A DNA stretch of 64,000 bases from the NCBI GenBank assembly GCA_015490805.1, contig WFXC01000012.1, forward strand, positions 26,519 to 90,518, written 5' to 3'. Position numbers and translations under genes: made by a program. How positions within the stretch are numbered: the first letter of the stretch is position 1; each line of letters opens with the position of its first letter. The DNA comes from Candidatus Kapaibacterium sp. Lineage in GTDB: Bacteria > Bacteroidota > Ignavibacteria > Kapaibacteriales > WFXC01. The notes below the pieces were generated by a model. That model saw only the letters and a list, made by a program, of their open reading frames with translations. It was not told the origin of the DNA and did no database searches. Positions 54,801 through 63,224 of this stretch are shown piece by piece.

Positions 54801-57800
54801 TCGGTTCCGACACGCCGCTGGGCAGATCAAAACCTACAATTTCAAAGTCTGGGAAGTCGACGCCTTCAATAAAGATAGCTTTAATACCAATTTTTCCGGT
54901 CGAAAAATCGGCTCCCGTTGGCGTATTCCCCGTTTCCTGGCTGTTCCGCAGTGTAATAGCAACAAAGTTTGAATCTCCAGAAAATACACCGGGACGGTAC
55001 GGATACGGTAAATCAAAGTTCACCGTTGCATTCGGTGGCAAGTAATTCGCCCCGAAGCTTTGATTTGCAAAATCTCCCAGTTCCGTGCGCAGCGCTGGAC
55101 GCAACGATGAACCTTCAACGATCAGCTCCAGATACTTGTACACATCCCCATCGTAGGTGAAATCGACGTCGTTATTGCGATTCGAATGCGGAATGCGGAC
55201 TACTCCGCGCAACGAGCCAACCGATGGGGGCATCAGTTGCGACGGGCGGAAAATGACATCGAAGCTCAGCGTATGATAAGCAGGCAACTCCACAACCGGA
55301 GTTGCGTTCAAATCAACCATACTAACCGGATTCCCCAACGCATCACGGATGACGGCTGGAGTATTGTAATCAATCGAAAAGTCATCCGAAAGTGCCGGGA
55401 CAAATATATTATTTCCTGGACCACCCAACTGATACACTTGGGCCTGATCAAAGTAGAGGTACACCGGCGTTACTGCTCCATCATTGACATTCCCGATGGA
55501 TGTCGGAGCAGGAATTCCATTGCCAACAGTTAAGTGCAGATGCACCGTATCCCGATTGGCAGGTGCACCGAGCAACCCACAGTAATTGTCATAGATCGCT
55601 TCACGCCACGCTCGGTACACCGGCGCTGGACGCATATAGCCACCATCGATAACAACATCGCTCACACCGGTCGCATTCGGATCGACCACCGGGAAGGGAC
55701 GAATCCCCTCACCAAAGGCGTTATATTGTAACTCGACCGTTGGAAACTCAACGCCAACGAAACTTTGCACTAACCGCACCACACCATTGCTTACACCGAC
55801 GCTACCGGTCGATCGAGTGCCGGCATCATAATGCACCCAAATGATTAGTTTCGTCGATGTACTGGGAGAAGGTGTCCCTGTCCATCCTAGCGGTTGCAGA
55901 TCGAAGGGGAACACCACATTAGCAGGAGCACTGCCACCAGCCGCTGCTATCAACTCCGGTGTAGTGACCCGCACGACATGAAAGGCTCCTGGAGCACCCG
56001 TCAACGCAAACGCTTGAATATCCCCAGCAGATAGCCGCATTGGGGCATTCCCATGATTGACTAAGGTATAGACAATCACAGTATCTCGAACACCGAAGTA
56101 AGTTGGGATGCTAACTCCCCGGCGCGCTAATTCTTCTGCCGGTGCATAATAGCCCAAGGGCTTGTCACTGCTGGTTGCATCAGCCAATTCGTGCTTACCA
56201 AAATCTACATCGTACGCCACAGCAGTTCCTACATGCATTGCGGGATCATAATACTTGACGTGCCCCACCACATTGATGGAGTACGCATTCAGTAAGTTTG
56301 CCGATTGTGCCGCTCCCGTTGGGAGATTGGCATCGGTGAGAATTTCAATGGTTCCAACCCGATCGGCACCAATGTTGTTCAGATCTGGCGTGTTCGCACG
56401 GGTCGGCGAAAAGACTACATCAAATCGGACATATGCAAGATTATTTGCTGGATCCATTGGATCCTGACTGTACAACGGCTCTAAGGTAAACTGCACATAC
56501 GACTCACCATTGATGGTGACCGACTGATAGCTTACGCCACTGCTGGCGAATGGTCCATCCAGCGTAAAGGCGGCAGACGGTGCACCGTTTTCAAAGATCG
56601 ATTGTCGCACGTAGAAGGTTGCCACCGCATTGCCATTGTTCACAATGTAGAAAGAGGTCTTTCCTGGTGCACCAGCGAAGGTAATCACACCACCCCACGG
56701 TAACAGATCATTCACTGCACCCCAGTAACTGGTTACTTCCAGATCCACTCCGGCATCACCAACATCTGTTGCCGGAACGTCAACACCCCCTTCCCGGATT
56801 ACCAATCCACTGCCGCTCAGCTTCGGCACGCCAGCGGTGTTAATAGGAGCTTGCTCACTGGAGCTTACTTGTGCCTTGATCGCCCGCAGAAAGCCGCGAT
56901 GCAACCGAATCGTCGCATTCAATGTCCCTGCTTGTGATAGATTCTCGCTGGCACCAAAGGTTGACCCAGCACCATTGGCGTAATTGTGCCAGAACCCCGG
57001 ATCGCTCGGAACCGGCTGCGAATTATCGGTAATGACAGCGTCAAAGGAATAACTGGTTGCACCCGTCTCCACCGACGGTTTGACACCAAAGCTGGTCCCC
57101 TGACTCCACGGAAAGTCGCTGCTGGTCACCTGCGGCGTGTACGTGACTCGATAGACCGCTTCATCGCCCGGTGCCAGGTTCGTACTGCCGGTTACCAACA
57201 CAGCCGTTGCGGAGAAACGATCATTTAAATTCCCGCTGTTCAAATTCGTAATAGCGGCAATGGTCAGGTCTGCACTTCCGGTGTTTTTCACCAAAAACTG
57301 CTCGCTGAAGCTTTCAGGAACGCTGGGATTGCCTGCCGAGGGACCAAAAATCCGATTTCCAAGATCTAAGGTTGGGACACTCTGATTACCCGGAACATCC
57401 GTCGACAGAGGAACTGCGATTGACACCCGCGGGGCAAGCGACTGCGCACTGACGTTCAGCGTTGCAATATCAGCACCACCATTACAGGTTTGATTTCCTT
57501 CCGGCACCACCAATTGGACGCCGCTGTAATCAGCAACCCACGTCATCGGATCCGCCGCTGCTGCGTGTCCCGCGCCAGTCGGTGCGAAGGTTACGGTGAC
57601 ATCAATACTCTGTCCGGGATTAACAGTAACAATTGCCGGATTTACAGAAAAGGAAGCAGCACCTGTCCCCGTAAGGCTCAACGTCCCGGTCCACGCAGAA
57701 GTACCATTATTTGTCAGGGTAATCGTGAGCGAGGTTGAAGATCCCACTAAGGTTTGCGGAAAATTCAGCGCTCCCGAAACAGCCAGATCCGGATGCGTTT

Positions 57801-59505
57801 CTGTCCCCTGCAATGGCAGATTGGTCCCGTTGTTTGGATACATCACAACGCCACTGGCAACATTGACCGTCATAACTCCAGTCACCAGCCCACTGGATGG
57901 ACAGTTACCGGTAAACGTAATGGTGGCTACGTCTTGCGCCCCAGCCGCAATAGTGCCGCTATAGCTGGACGAAAACTGTGCGTTCGAAAAAATCAATCCA
58001 TTGACGGTAATAGCATTTGCGCCAACATTCACCAGCGTCACTGTTTGCGTTGCCGTTCCTCCATCTGCATCAACGCTGCCGAAGTCTAACGGTGAGGCTG
58101 CGATCACCGCAATGGCATCGTAGTGCTGCGTAGCGATCGAGGGAACAGAATTAACCACCGGTGGCAAATTGTTGTACGTGATCAATTTCGTATTCGCATT
58201 CGCATTGGCATCCTGCACTTCATTGCCCGGCGTCACATTGCCGTTGAACACCAGGTAATTGTTCGGCGCATTTTCATCAGCATCATTCACTAATCCAACC
58301 GTAGCAGATTGGTTCGTGTTATTGGTTCCACTGCCATAACTGAACCGAATACCATTACCTGCTGCCGTCAACGTCAGTTCAAACGTAATAAAGCTGGTCG
58401 CTGTCCCCCATTCCATTGAGCGCCATCGCACCTTAAATTCGGAGCTATTGCCTTCATAAGAAACCGCACCATTATTGCCGACACGCAGATCATCCCATAA
58501 TACTGCCAACATCGGCGTATTGTTGAATTCCCAATTCTCAGGATCGTTCAATGGCACACTGGACAGTGAGGACGGAAAGCTATTGTTGTAGCCCAGCGCA
58601 ACCCATCCATTGGAAGAAATTTTCACCTGATTGTATGGCTGCCCATTGAAGTAGAAGGTGAACGGCAAATTGATGGCGCTGCTGAGTGCATCATCTGTAC
58701 CGGCACCAAAGACTACATTTGCCAGATCCAATCCCGGATTGGCAATTCCAGTGCTGTTATTGGAGAACACGTACATCCCAACATTAGCCGTTGGTGCCGG
58801 CGCCGTAATGCTAATATTGTCAAGCGCAATTTCATCTCGGGAACCACCGGTTACATCATCTCCTGTCCATCGCAGGTAGAAATACCCGCCGTTGGGAATG
58901 TTAATACCGGTAATAGTAACAGTCCGCGTTGCACCGAGCACAAATCCCAGCGCATCGCTATTCCCCGGCGTTTCATAGTGAGCGGCTGCGACAGTGGTAT
59001 AGGTTAAATTGTCGTCAGAATACGAAAAATCCAGTTGATAACTGGAATTCTGGTCGTTGTTGACATAAATTTCGTAGCTCACTTCGAGTTCCGTGATTGC
59101 CTGCCCCGTGTTATTCTGGATTCGCAGCGTCAGGGTTCCCGGAGTAAAATCACTACTGGAGGGTTGGATCATAAACCGATAATCGCCACCACCAGCATCC
59201 AGGGCATATAAACCACCCGTTGACACTCCCCCAGTCGACATCCCTCGAGCAAAGTCTCCACTGGTCTGCGTTCCTCCGAAATTCAAGTTTCCGTCCGATA
59301 ATCCCGTAATCGCCCAGTCGTCGGAATCCAGTTGTCCTACTCCTGGCGTCGGAGTAAATCCTGCTCCTCGCCATCCATCAAAGTCAATCGTTACGGCCGT
59401 GTTAAACGCCGAAATCTGCACCTGTGCCTGGAGGTTCGACACCAGCAGCAGATTCAAAGCGACGATTCCAACGAATCCCACGAGAAAAGCCGTTACACGT
59501 TTCAT
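51865..59505 (-). CDS. Giant secreted protein with choice-of-anchor-D/ASPM-like repeats and T9SS sorting domain
   Basis: 2546 residues from the ATG with AAAGGAG 8 nt upstream. Signal peptide to NLQAQ. An N-terminal jelly-roll-like domain (about 25-260) is followed by a nidogen-like segment (NGWVALGYNNSFPSSL). Then come many immunoglobulin-like ASPM-SPD-2-Hydin/choice-of-anchor-D repeats of about 90-110 residues, with the recurring pattern LDFGxVxVGxxxxxxLxxxNxG (e.g. LDFGNVFVGQSAQLTLKLIN, LNFGSLPVGRSREMSLNITN). The C-terminus is a T9SS type A sorting domain: GAVRLALYDAAGREILRLYE, ASGSYFLRMDAGGSTV and a terminal basic residue. It is probably a surface-attached filamentous adhesin-like protein. 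Single-gene unit with its own promoter and terminator. Confidence 0.93.
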   Translation of the reverse strand: MKRVTAFLVGFVGIVALNLLLVSNLQAQVQISAFNTAVTIDFDGWRGAGFTPTPGVGQLDSDDWAITGLSDGNLNFGGTQTSGDFARGMSTGGVSTGGLYALDAGGGDYRFMIQPSSSDFTPGTLTLRIQNNTGQAITELEVSYEIYVNNDQNSSYQLDFSYSDDNLTYTTVAAAHYETPGNSDALGFVLGATRTVTITGINIPNGGYFYLRWTGDDVTGGSRDEIALDNISITAPAPTANVGMYVFSNNSTGIANPGLDLANVVFGAGTDDALSSAINLPFTFYFNGQPYNQVKISSNGWVALGYNNSFPSSLSSVPLNDPENWEFNNTPMLAVLWDDLRVGNNGAVSYEGNSSEFKVRWRSMEWGTATSFITFELTLTAAGNGIRFSYGSGTNNTNQSATVGLVNDADENAPNNYLVFNGNVTPGNEVQDANANANTKLITYNNLPPVVNSVPSIATQHYDAIAVIAASPLDFGSVDADGGTATQTVTLVNVGANAITVNGLIFSNAQFSSSYSGTIAAGAQDVATITFTGNCPSSGLVTGVMTVNVASGVVMYPNNGTNLPLQGTETHPDLAVSGALNFPQTLVGSSTSLTITLTNNGTSAWTGTLSLTGTGAASFSVNPAIVTVNPGQSIDVTVTFAPTGAGHAAAADPMTWVADYSGVQLVVPEGNQTCNGGADIATLNVSAQSLAPRVSIAVPLSTDVPGNQSVPTLDLGNRIFGPSAGNPSVPESFSEQFLVKNTGSADLTIAAITNLNSGNLNDRFSATAVLVTGSTNLAPGDEAVYRVTYTPQVTSSDFPWSQGTSFGVKPSVETGATSYSFDAVITDNSQPVPSDPGFWHNYANGAGSTFGASENLSQAGTLNATIRLHRGFLRAIKAQVSSSEQAPINTAGVPKLSGSGLVIREGGVDVPATDVGDAGVDLEVTSYWGAVNDLLPWGGVITFAGAPGKTSFYIVNNGNAVATFYVRQSIFENGAPSAAFTLDGPFASSGVSYQSVTINGESYVQFTLEPLYSQDPMDPANNLAYVRFDVVFSPTRANTPDLNNIGADRVGTIEILTDANLPTGAAQSANLLNAYSINVVGHVKYYDPAMHVGTAVAYDVDFGKHELADATSSDKPLGYYAPAEELARRGVSIPTYFGVRDTVIVYTLVNHGNAPMRLSAGDIQAFALTGAPGAFHVVRVTTPELIAAAGGSAPANVVFPFDLQPLGWTGTPSPSTSTKLIIWVHYDAGTRSTGSVGVSNGVVRLVQSFVGVEFPTVELQYNAFGEGIRPFPVVDPNATGVSDVVIDGGYMRPAPVYRAWREAIYDNYCGLLGAPANRDTVHLHLTVGNGIPAPTSIGNVNDGAVTPVYLYFDQAQVYQLGGPGNNIFVPALSDDFSIDYNTPAVIRDALGNPVSMVDLNATPVVELPAYHTLSFDVIFRPSQLMPPSVGSLRGVVRIPHSNRNNDVDFTYDGDVYKYLELIVEGSSLRPALRTELGDFANQSFGANYLPPNATVNFDLPYPYRPGVFSGDSNFVAITLRNSQETGNTPTGADFSTGKIGIKAIFIEGVDFPDFEIVGFDLPSGVSEPNPVAYPVDPVMLGALGAGKSFIQWVADLGGGATIGTPYVLDIHGVDGKPAVNLYIHFKPRPFVDGQRKTKRHAVLRIITTDICQPEIVFNLEGTALFADVAVDPPQIDFGNVQLNDVAQQTITITNNGNFPAYFEPLTLPIVGGGPLYSHQFDYLNLGFDLYANQPNAYNLVGDTQTPLLPGQSRTLVVEFSPMQVGRRDAQLDVAYIPDVPLTVGVNVLQVPITGKGVNPVTLSLDPSNGILDFGNVFVGQSAQLTLKLINNGDADVTVQLPPASVGPFSHDAGSGSVVVAANSSLDITFTFTPTALGSASASFTFYSPDAMGDQYYEVTCVGNGISAAAFSNDMIDFGAVRVFTEASSELYIDNSGGAYDVVAVFNGISGPNKSEYRVEYQGAELQAGDVIPVLAGESSDPIVVTFAPNVLPEDPSQPNIRTAQLDFTLDGASVTIDLSGDGAVPQIEFSGTDIVNGVLDFGTVDKTVGAQRTVTVTNIGRYPLAITQLAIIGAHADAFQLAAPSGIEVGAGESFDVVVTLLPGDELDITDARLIAESNSIQPRSVELRGLRAVPGVALSSTSVEFGDVRVGEVSNQVLTIRNAAGLPVEVRGLSLSGPAQADFTIVSVSEQLPTTLQGEDEVVVALRFVPTEAGDKFARLYVETNTGQAEVQLYGRAVAPGVALSAQTLNFGSLPVGRSREMSLNITNTGTAPLVVYSVKVEGEDAEMFRADNTVGFTLQPGASQTVRVIFTPLSSGLKYAFLRFVTDEYGVVSATLMGIGGAPEISVASTLDFGEVTPNSFRELQLTVTNNGDAPLEISEALIVGPAQDEFSIQTPTPILIASGSTGMLTIRFAPTTGGEKQATLRLINNTGVPAEVQLVGRATVTSVDTEQPADVAETTILHVDPMPVQGSARITYVTSQAGAVRLALYDAAGREILRLYEGVVTAGQHTLTVELPASIASGSYFLRMDAGGSTVTYPVTVAK

Positions 59506-59662
59506 AGGCAAAACTCCTTTTTCTATACACACACCATTAAATTGCGCCATCATTCTGCACATTTTTATACACTTCACCACTTTCCAAAAACCATTGGGTG
59601 CAGTAGGAAGGGTAACCTAACGTACGGTCTTTGTGCCCTGCTTTTTACATTTAACGGAAACG

Positions 59663-59694
59663 TAAATTTACAACTTTTTTCGCTCATACGCAAA
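59663..59694 (-). promoter_or_regulatory. Promoter of the giant T9SS protein gene (TTTG-N20-TAAATTTA)
   Basis: On the minus strand TTTG (-33) is separated by 20 nt from TAAATTTA, one base off the -7 consensus TAnnTTTG. It lies 158 nt upstream of the ATG at 59505, leaving a leader of about 150 nt that contains AAAGGAG. Confidence 0.55.
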
Positions 59695-59707
59695 CGTTGT
59701 CAACTTT

Positions 59708-60016
59708 TCACCATCGCAGCAGCCGCACTTCATCGAAATAAACCGTTTGCCGCGTTCGGAACAATGCCAGAATAATCGCCAATCCAACGGCTGCTTCAGC
59801 CGCAGCAACTGCCATTACAAAGAGCACCAGAATCTGTCCACTAATGTCGCCCAGATACGCTGAAAACCCGATCAATGTCAGATTCACCGCATTGAGCATC
59901 ATCTCAATACTCATAAAAATCACAATGGCGTTTCGACGAATGACCACGCCCACCATTCCAATAAAAAAGAGCACGGCTGATAGCAGCAAAAAGTATTCCA
60001 GTGGAACGGTTTTCAT
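59708..60016 (-). CDS. nuoK: NADH-quinone oxidoreductase subunit K
   Basis: 102 residues, three membrane helices. Family features are [20 protein letters not shown], the conserved Glu in [11 protein letters not shown] and the second Glu in [13 protein letters not shown], both part of the proton path of complex I. The ATG overlaps the nuoJ stop by 4 bp. It is the last gene of the pair; no other nuo gene follows. Confidence 0.95.
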   Translation of the reverse strand: MKTVPLEYFLLLSAVLFFIGMVGVVIRRNAIVIFMSIEMMLNAVNLTLIGFSAYLGDISGQILVLFVMAVAAAEAAVGLAIILALFRTRQTVYFDEVRLLRW

Positions 60017-60582
60017 CCGACTGCCTGCTCCTCCTGTTTCTGAATCCCTTTCGTCTCTACGGAAGTACCTGGTATTTCCAGTTTCTTCTTTGCCAGTACA
60101 ATGGCTCCTACAACGGCAACCAGAAGCAACAGCGAAACGGCTTCAAAAGGAAAAAGATACGTCGTAAAAAGCTCTCGCGCCAGTGCACCAATTGTACCGA
60201 TCTCTGCCGCTTTTGCCGCTATTTCCGGATATGCAATCGGTGCCGCTGTGAGCGCTACGGCTAAAAATAAGAGCAGCAAGCCTCCAAAGACCAGTGCAAA
60301 AATCGCCCGTGGCTGAAAGCGTTCAGCCAACTGTTCTTCCTTGCCAAGATTCAGGAGCATAATCACAAAAAGAATGAGCACCATAATAGCGCCAGCATAA
60401 ACCAGAATCTGCAACACTGCCAGCACCTGCGCACTCAAAAACAGATACAGCGCTGCCAGTGATGCAAAGTGCAGAACCAAAAAAAGTGCTGCGGCAACCG
60501 GATTTCGCCTCGTGATCGTTGCCACCGCACTTCCAATCGCCAAGATTGCAATCAGCACAAACAGTATCAACTCGCCACTCAC
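60013..60582 (-). CDS. nuoJ: NADH-quinone oxidoreductase subunit J
   Basis: 189 residues starting at GTG 60582 ([14 protein letters not shown]). Five membrane helices; conserved [20 protein letters not shown] and [20 protein letters not shown], the pi-bulge helix of NuoJ. The frame is open to 60741, but that part is not conserved, and the promoter element at 60613 lies within it. The rest of the nuo operon is not in the window, so nuoJK is a detached two-gene unit. Confidence 0.93.
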   Translation of the reverse strand: MSGELILFVLIAILAIGSAVATITRRNPVAAALFLVLHFASLAALYLFLSAQVLAVLQILVYAGAIMVLILFVIMLLNLGKEEQLAERFQPRAIFALVFGGLLLLFLAVALTAAPIAYPEIAAKAAEIGTIGALARELFTTYLFPFEAVSLLLLVAVVGAIVLAKKKLEIPGTSVETKGIQKQEEQAVG

Positions 60583-60612
60583 GGTCGTATCTCTTTTTCG
60601 TTTCCTCAAACT

Positions 60613-60620
60613 GCAAAAAT
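60613..60620 (-). promoter_or_regulatory. Putative -7 element (TATTTTTG) for nuoJK, with -33 CTTG
   Basis: On the minus strand TATTTTTG matches TAnnTTTG, 30 nt before the GTG of nuoJ. CTTG lies 19 nt further upstream and fits a weak -33 element. Confidence 0.55.
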
Positions 60621-60818
60621 ACGGATTTTCTCCAACTGCACAAGTGCAGTCCCCATCATCCCAGCGATGCTGTTGCCGGCTCTGAAAAACACCATCCGCC
60701 ATCATCAAGATCAGCCCCATCCTCGCAAGACACCACAACATCCTCCAAACCGATGGAATGTTGCCTCATCACTGCTATTCAGTCTCAGATAGAAGTCCTT
60801 TGCAGAATTCCTGCTTCC

Positions 60819-62498
60819 TTACTTCTGCTGTCTCTTGCGCCACAACTGCAATTCGCGAATCGTTCCCCCTTCCCGATCCACACCGATGCCATAGCTTCCC
60901 GCAGGCGGCACTGGCACCGTGGAGCTGCCACCGGGCAGCGGCGTTCGCCAGCGGTTATTGTTCTGAAACACTGTGCCAGCAGCAATTCCCGCCATCGGGC
61001 GATACTGATCCTGCCCACCCAGATCCAGAAACAGCCCGATGGAATGCAACCAGTAAAAGTAGGCTGTCAATGGAGAATACTGCTGCGCATACTGATAGGG
61101 TGTTGCTGCCCCAAACATATTCTTTAACGCACCGAACACATATTCATCATCGCCACCAAGTTCAAAAAAGAACGCCTGTGATCGAATCTGGGAAACCCCA
61201 AAGGAAATCTTCTTTGCCCGGTAGAAATCATTCCCGCTCCGATCCAGAAAGAACGCCACGGTACAATCCCAGCCAAATCCCAATGCCGCACCCATCGTCT
61301 CAAACAGCTCGTGCCGATCGTCACCCGCTTCGTCGATCAACGCACCGATCGCAAAGTGTGCGCCAGAAGCCTGGGTGAAGTAACACGACTCATATCGGTC
61401 ATTTCCTCCTTCATCCAGCAAGATGCCGATGCCGAACCAGTACGCCGTTCCCATCGACCAATTGCCTGACACGTACCGATCATCACCGGCAAGATCCACT
61501 AACACGCCCAACCCTCCTGCCCAGCTATGTCCATCAGAACCATCGCCCCGGCGTCCGCCGCCAAATCCCTGCGCATTGCTGATATTGACCTTATAATCCG
61601 AATGGTAATCCCCGCGATTAAAAGTCGCCGCCCACGGTTCCGCATAATACAAATCATTGCCGGCATAATCAACCAGAATGCCAATGCCTCCGAACTCCCC
61701 ATCTCCCTGTCCATTCCCCAAAATCCGGTATTCATCCTTCCCGTCCAGATCCAGCAACACCCCAATGCCCAGCATTCCCGATCCCTGAGCGATTGCACCC
61801 GCAGCGAACTGATCGTCCCCCGCTTCATCAACCAGCACTCCCATCCCTACCTGTCCACTTCCCTGCGTAATGTTGTGGCTCTGGTACCGATCATCACCAC
61901 GACAATCCCATAACACCCCAATACCGAGAATCCCAGCGCCGAAACTCACATCCTCATTGGTCTCATACCGATCATCGCCGGCAAGATCGATCATCACCGA
62001 CACCGGATTCTGAAGTGCTACTGCCCCAGCACCACTGCCAGAATGCGTATCGTTGCCTCCAAAGTCCACGACAAGCAGCGGGTGATCCGACCGGAGCGTA
62101 TCATTGCCGCTTCCGCCCAGCAGAATTTCTCCCAGGGGTGTTTCCAGCCGCAGTTGAAAGGATGACGGTATCCAGAGGGGACGCATCGTATGCACAAACG
62201 CTTCTGTTGCTGCTACACTTTTGATTGCTGCATACAGAAAAGCATGCCAGTCGACTGCTTCCATCGCGTCATCAATTTCGGGATAGTACACCGTGCCGTC
62301 CGACTGAGTAGTATGCAGATCCCGAATCCGAACAACGCGAGCAGCAACGTCTGCTGGCACCTTCCGCATTGCCACCTGATACCAGGACACAGCATCAGCC
62401 AGATTATGCAGCAGCAGTGCCAGCGATCGCTGCACCGTTCCTGGTAGCAAAGAATCGACCGCCTGCACAAAGCGATCCCACGGCTTTTCGGTATTCAC
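60819..62498 (-). CDS. Asp-rich tandem-repeat protein (GDDxY repeats), predicted beta-solenoid
   Basis: 559 residues from the GTG at 62498, which has GGAGG 6-7 nt upstream; its first bases overlap the stop of the preceding gene (GTGA). Residues 1 to about 135 are helical. From there about 13 units of roughly 30 residues occur, each built like GIGVLLDxxGDDRYxxxxxxQGxG (e.g. LGIGVLWDCRGDDRY, VGMGVLVDEAGDDQF, LGVLVDLAGDDRYVSG). The regular Asp-Gly loops suggest a calcium-binding beta-solenoid. Similar repeats are widespread in uncharacterised proteins of environmental bacteria. No own signal peptide is visible, while the upstream partner has one; this and the tight overlap suggest a split gene or a two-part secreted complex. 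Confidence 0.78.
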   Translation of the reverse strand: MNTEKPWDRFVQAVDSLLPGTVQRSLALLLHNLADAVSWYQVAMRKVPADVAARVVRIRDLHTTQSDGTVYYPEIDDAMEAVDWHAFLYAAIKSVAATEAFVHTMRPLWIPSSFQLRLETPLGEILLGGSGNDTLRSDHPLLVVDFGGNDTHSGSGAGAVALQNPVSVMIDLAGDDRYETNEDVSFGAGILGIGVLWDCRGDDRYQSHNITQGSGQVGMGVLVDEAGDDQFAAGAIAQGSGMLGIGVLLDLDGKDEYRILGNGQGDGEFGGIGILVDYAGNDLYYAEPWAATFNRGDYHSDYKVNISNAQGFGGGRRGDGSDGHSWAGGLGVLVDLAGDDRYVSGNWSMGTAYWFGIGILLDEGGNDRYESCYFTQASGAHFAIGALIDEAGDDRHELFETMGAALGFGWDCTVAFFLDRSGNDFYRAKKISFGVSQIRSQAFFFELGGDDEYVFGALKNMFGAATPYQYAQQYSPLTAYFYWLHSIGLFLDLGGQDQYRPMAGIAAGTVFQNNNRWRTPLPGGSSTVPVPPAGSYGIGVDREGGTIRELQLWRKRQQK

Positions 62499-62965
62499 AT
62501 AATCCCTCCGAACGGAGGACGATACGGTAATCGCTCTCCCAGTTGCCACAACCGGGTCAGAGCATTCTCCAGCGAAAATTGATCGGTATACTTCGTCACC
62601 ACGTTAGCACTATAAGGGCGAAATCCGGTTACCCATCGATCAACGGTCAGAAAATAGAACGCACGGTAAACACCATCGGCATTATTGAGTCGGCGTTCTG
62701 GATCCAGATACGTTGCCGCTGCTTCAGAAAAACTTCTGGCAAACTCGTAGATACTCATCGGACGTTGCCACAGCTCCAGAAAGAATGGCAATCGGTACGG
62801 AAGCCGCCGGGGATCTGGCATCCGAACCCACCGAGCCTGCGGCGTAAAGCCCAGCGAATCTCGCGTCCATCCGATCGAATGCAACAATGAATCCAGAAAA
62901 TCCTGCGATGGCGCCACCGTGAAGTTCAATCCCCAGAGAACAATCAGGATCAGAAGCGTTCGCAT
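62495..62965 (-). CDS. Hypothetical exported protein, partner of the GDDxY-repeat protein
   Basis: 156 residues from the ATG with GAGGAG 8 nt upstream. The signal peptide MRTLLILIVLWGLNFTVAPS is followed by a helical, Arg/Trp/Tyr-rich mature part (RWVRMPDPRRLPYRLPFFLE, NADGVYRAFYFLTVDRWVTG). Not recognised. The stop TGA overlaps the GTG start of the repeat protein, so the two are coupled. The helical content runs on into the N-terminus of the repeat protein, so the pair may represent one original gene split by a frameshift. Confidence 0.65.
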   Translation of the reverse strand: MRTLLILIVLWGLNFTVAPSQDFLDSLLHSIGWTRDSLGFTPQARWVRMPDPRRLPYRLPFFLELWQRPMSIYEFARSFSEAAATYLDPERRLNNADGVYRAFYFLTVDRWVTGFRPYSANVVTKYTDQFSLENALTRLWQLGERLPYRPPFGGIM

Positions 62966-63080
62966 GCTTGTCACTCCTCAATTTCACCACCAACACGGGC
63001 GCAAACGGGAACCCCAATGTGGTATTGAAGGACAGGCAAGTTCAAGAACCTTCTTATCGCAAGCACACGTTTTAGCCACC

Positions 63081-63173
63081 CGAAGCGCACGCTTTAGCGC
63101 GCAAATTCTCTCTCACCCGGATCCTCTCCCGGAGGGGAAGGGAATTCCCTGCTGGCAAAAGCCAGCGCTCCCG
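63081..63173. repeat. Copy of the palindromic repeat family
   Basis: GAAGCGCACGCTTTAGCGCGC followed after about 60 bp by CTGGCAAAAGCCAGCGCTCCC, the same two-hairpin design and arm sequence (GCGCTCCC) as the cluster at 41.0-41.5 kb. The spacer holds CTCTCCCGGAGGGG, another small palindrome. Confidence 0.65.
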
Positions 63174-63224
63174 ACACACTACGAACGCACAGATCTGCCT
63201 CGACGGTCAGATACCGCCTTCCTC

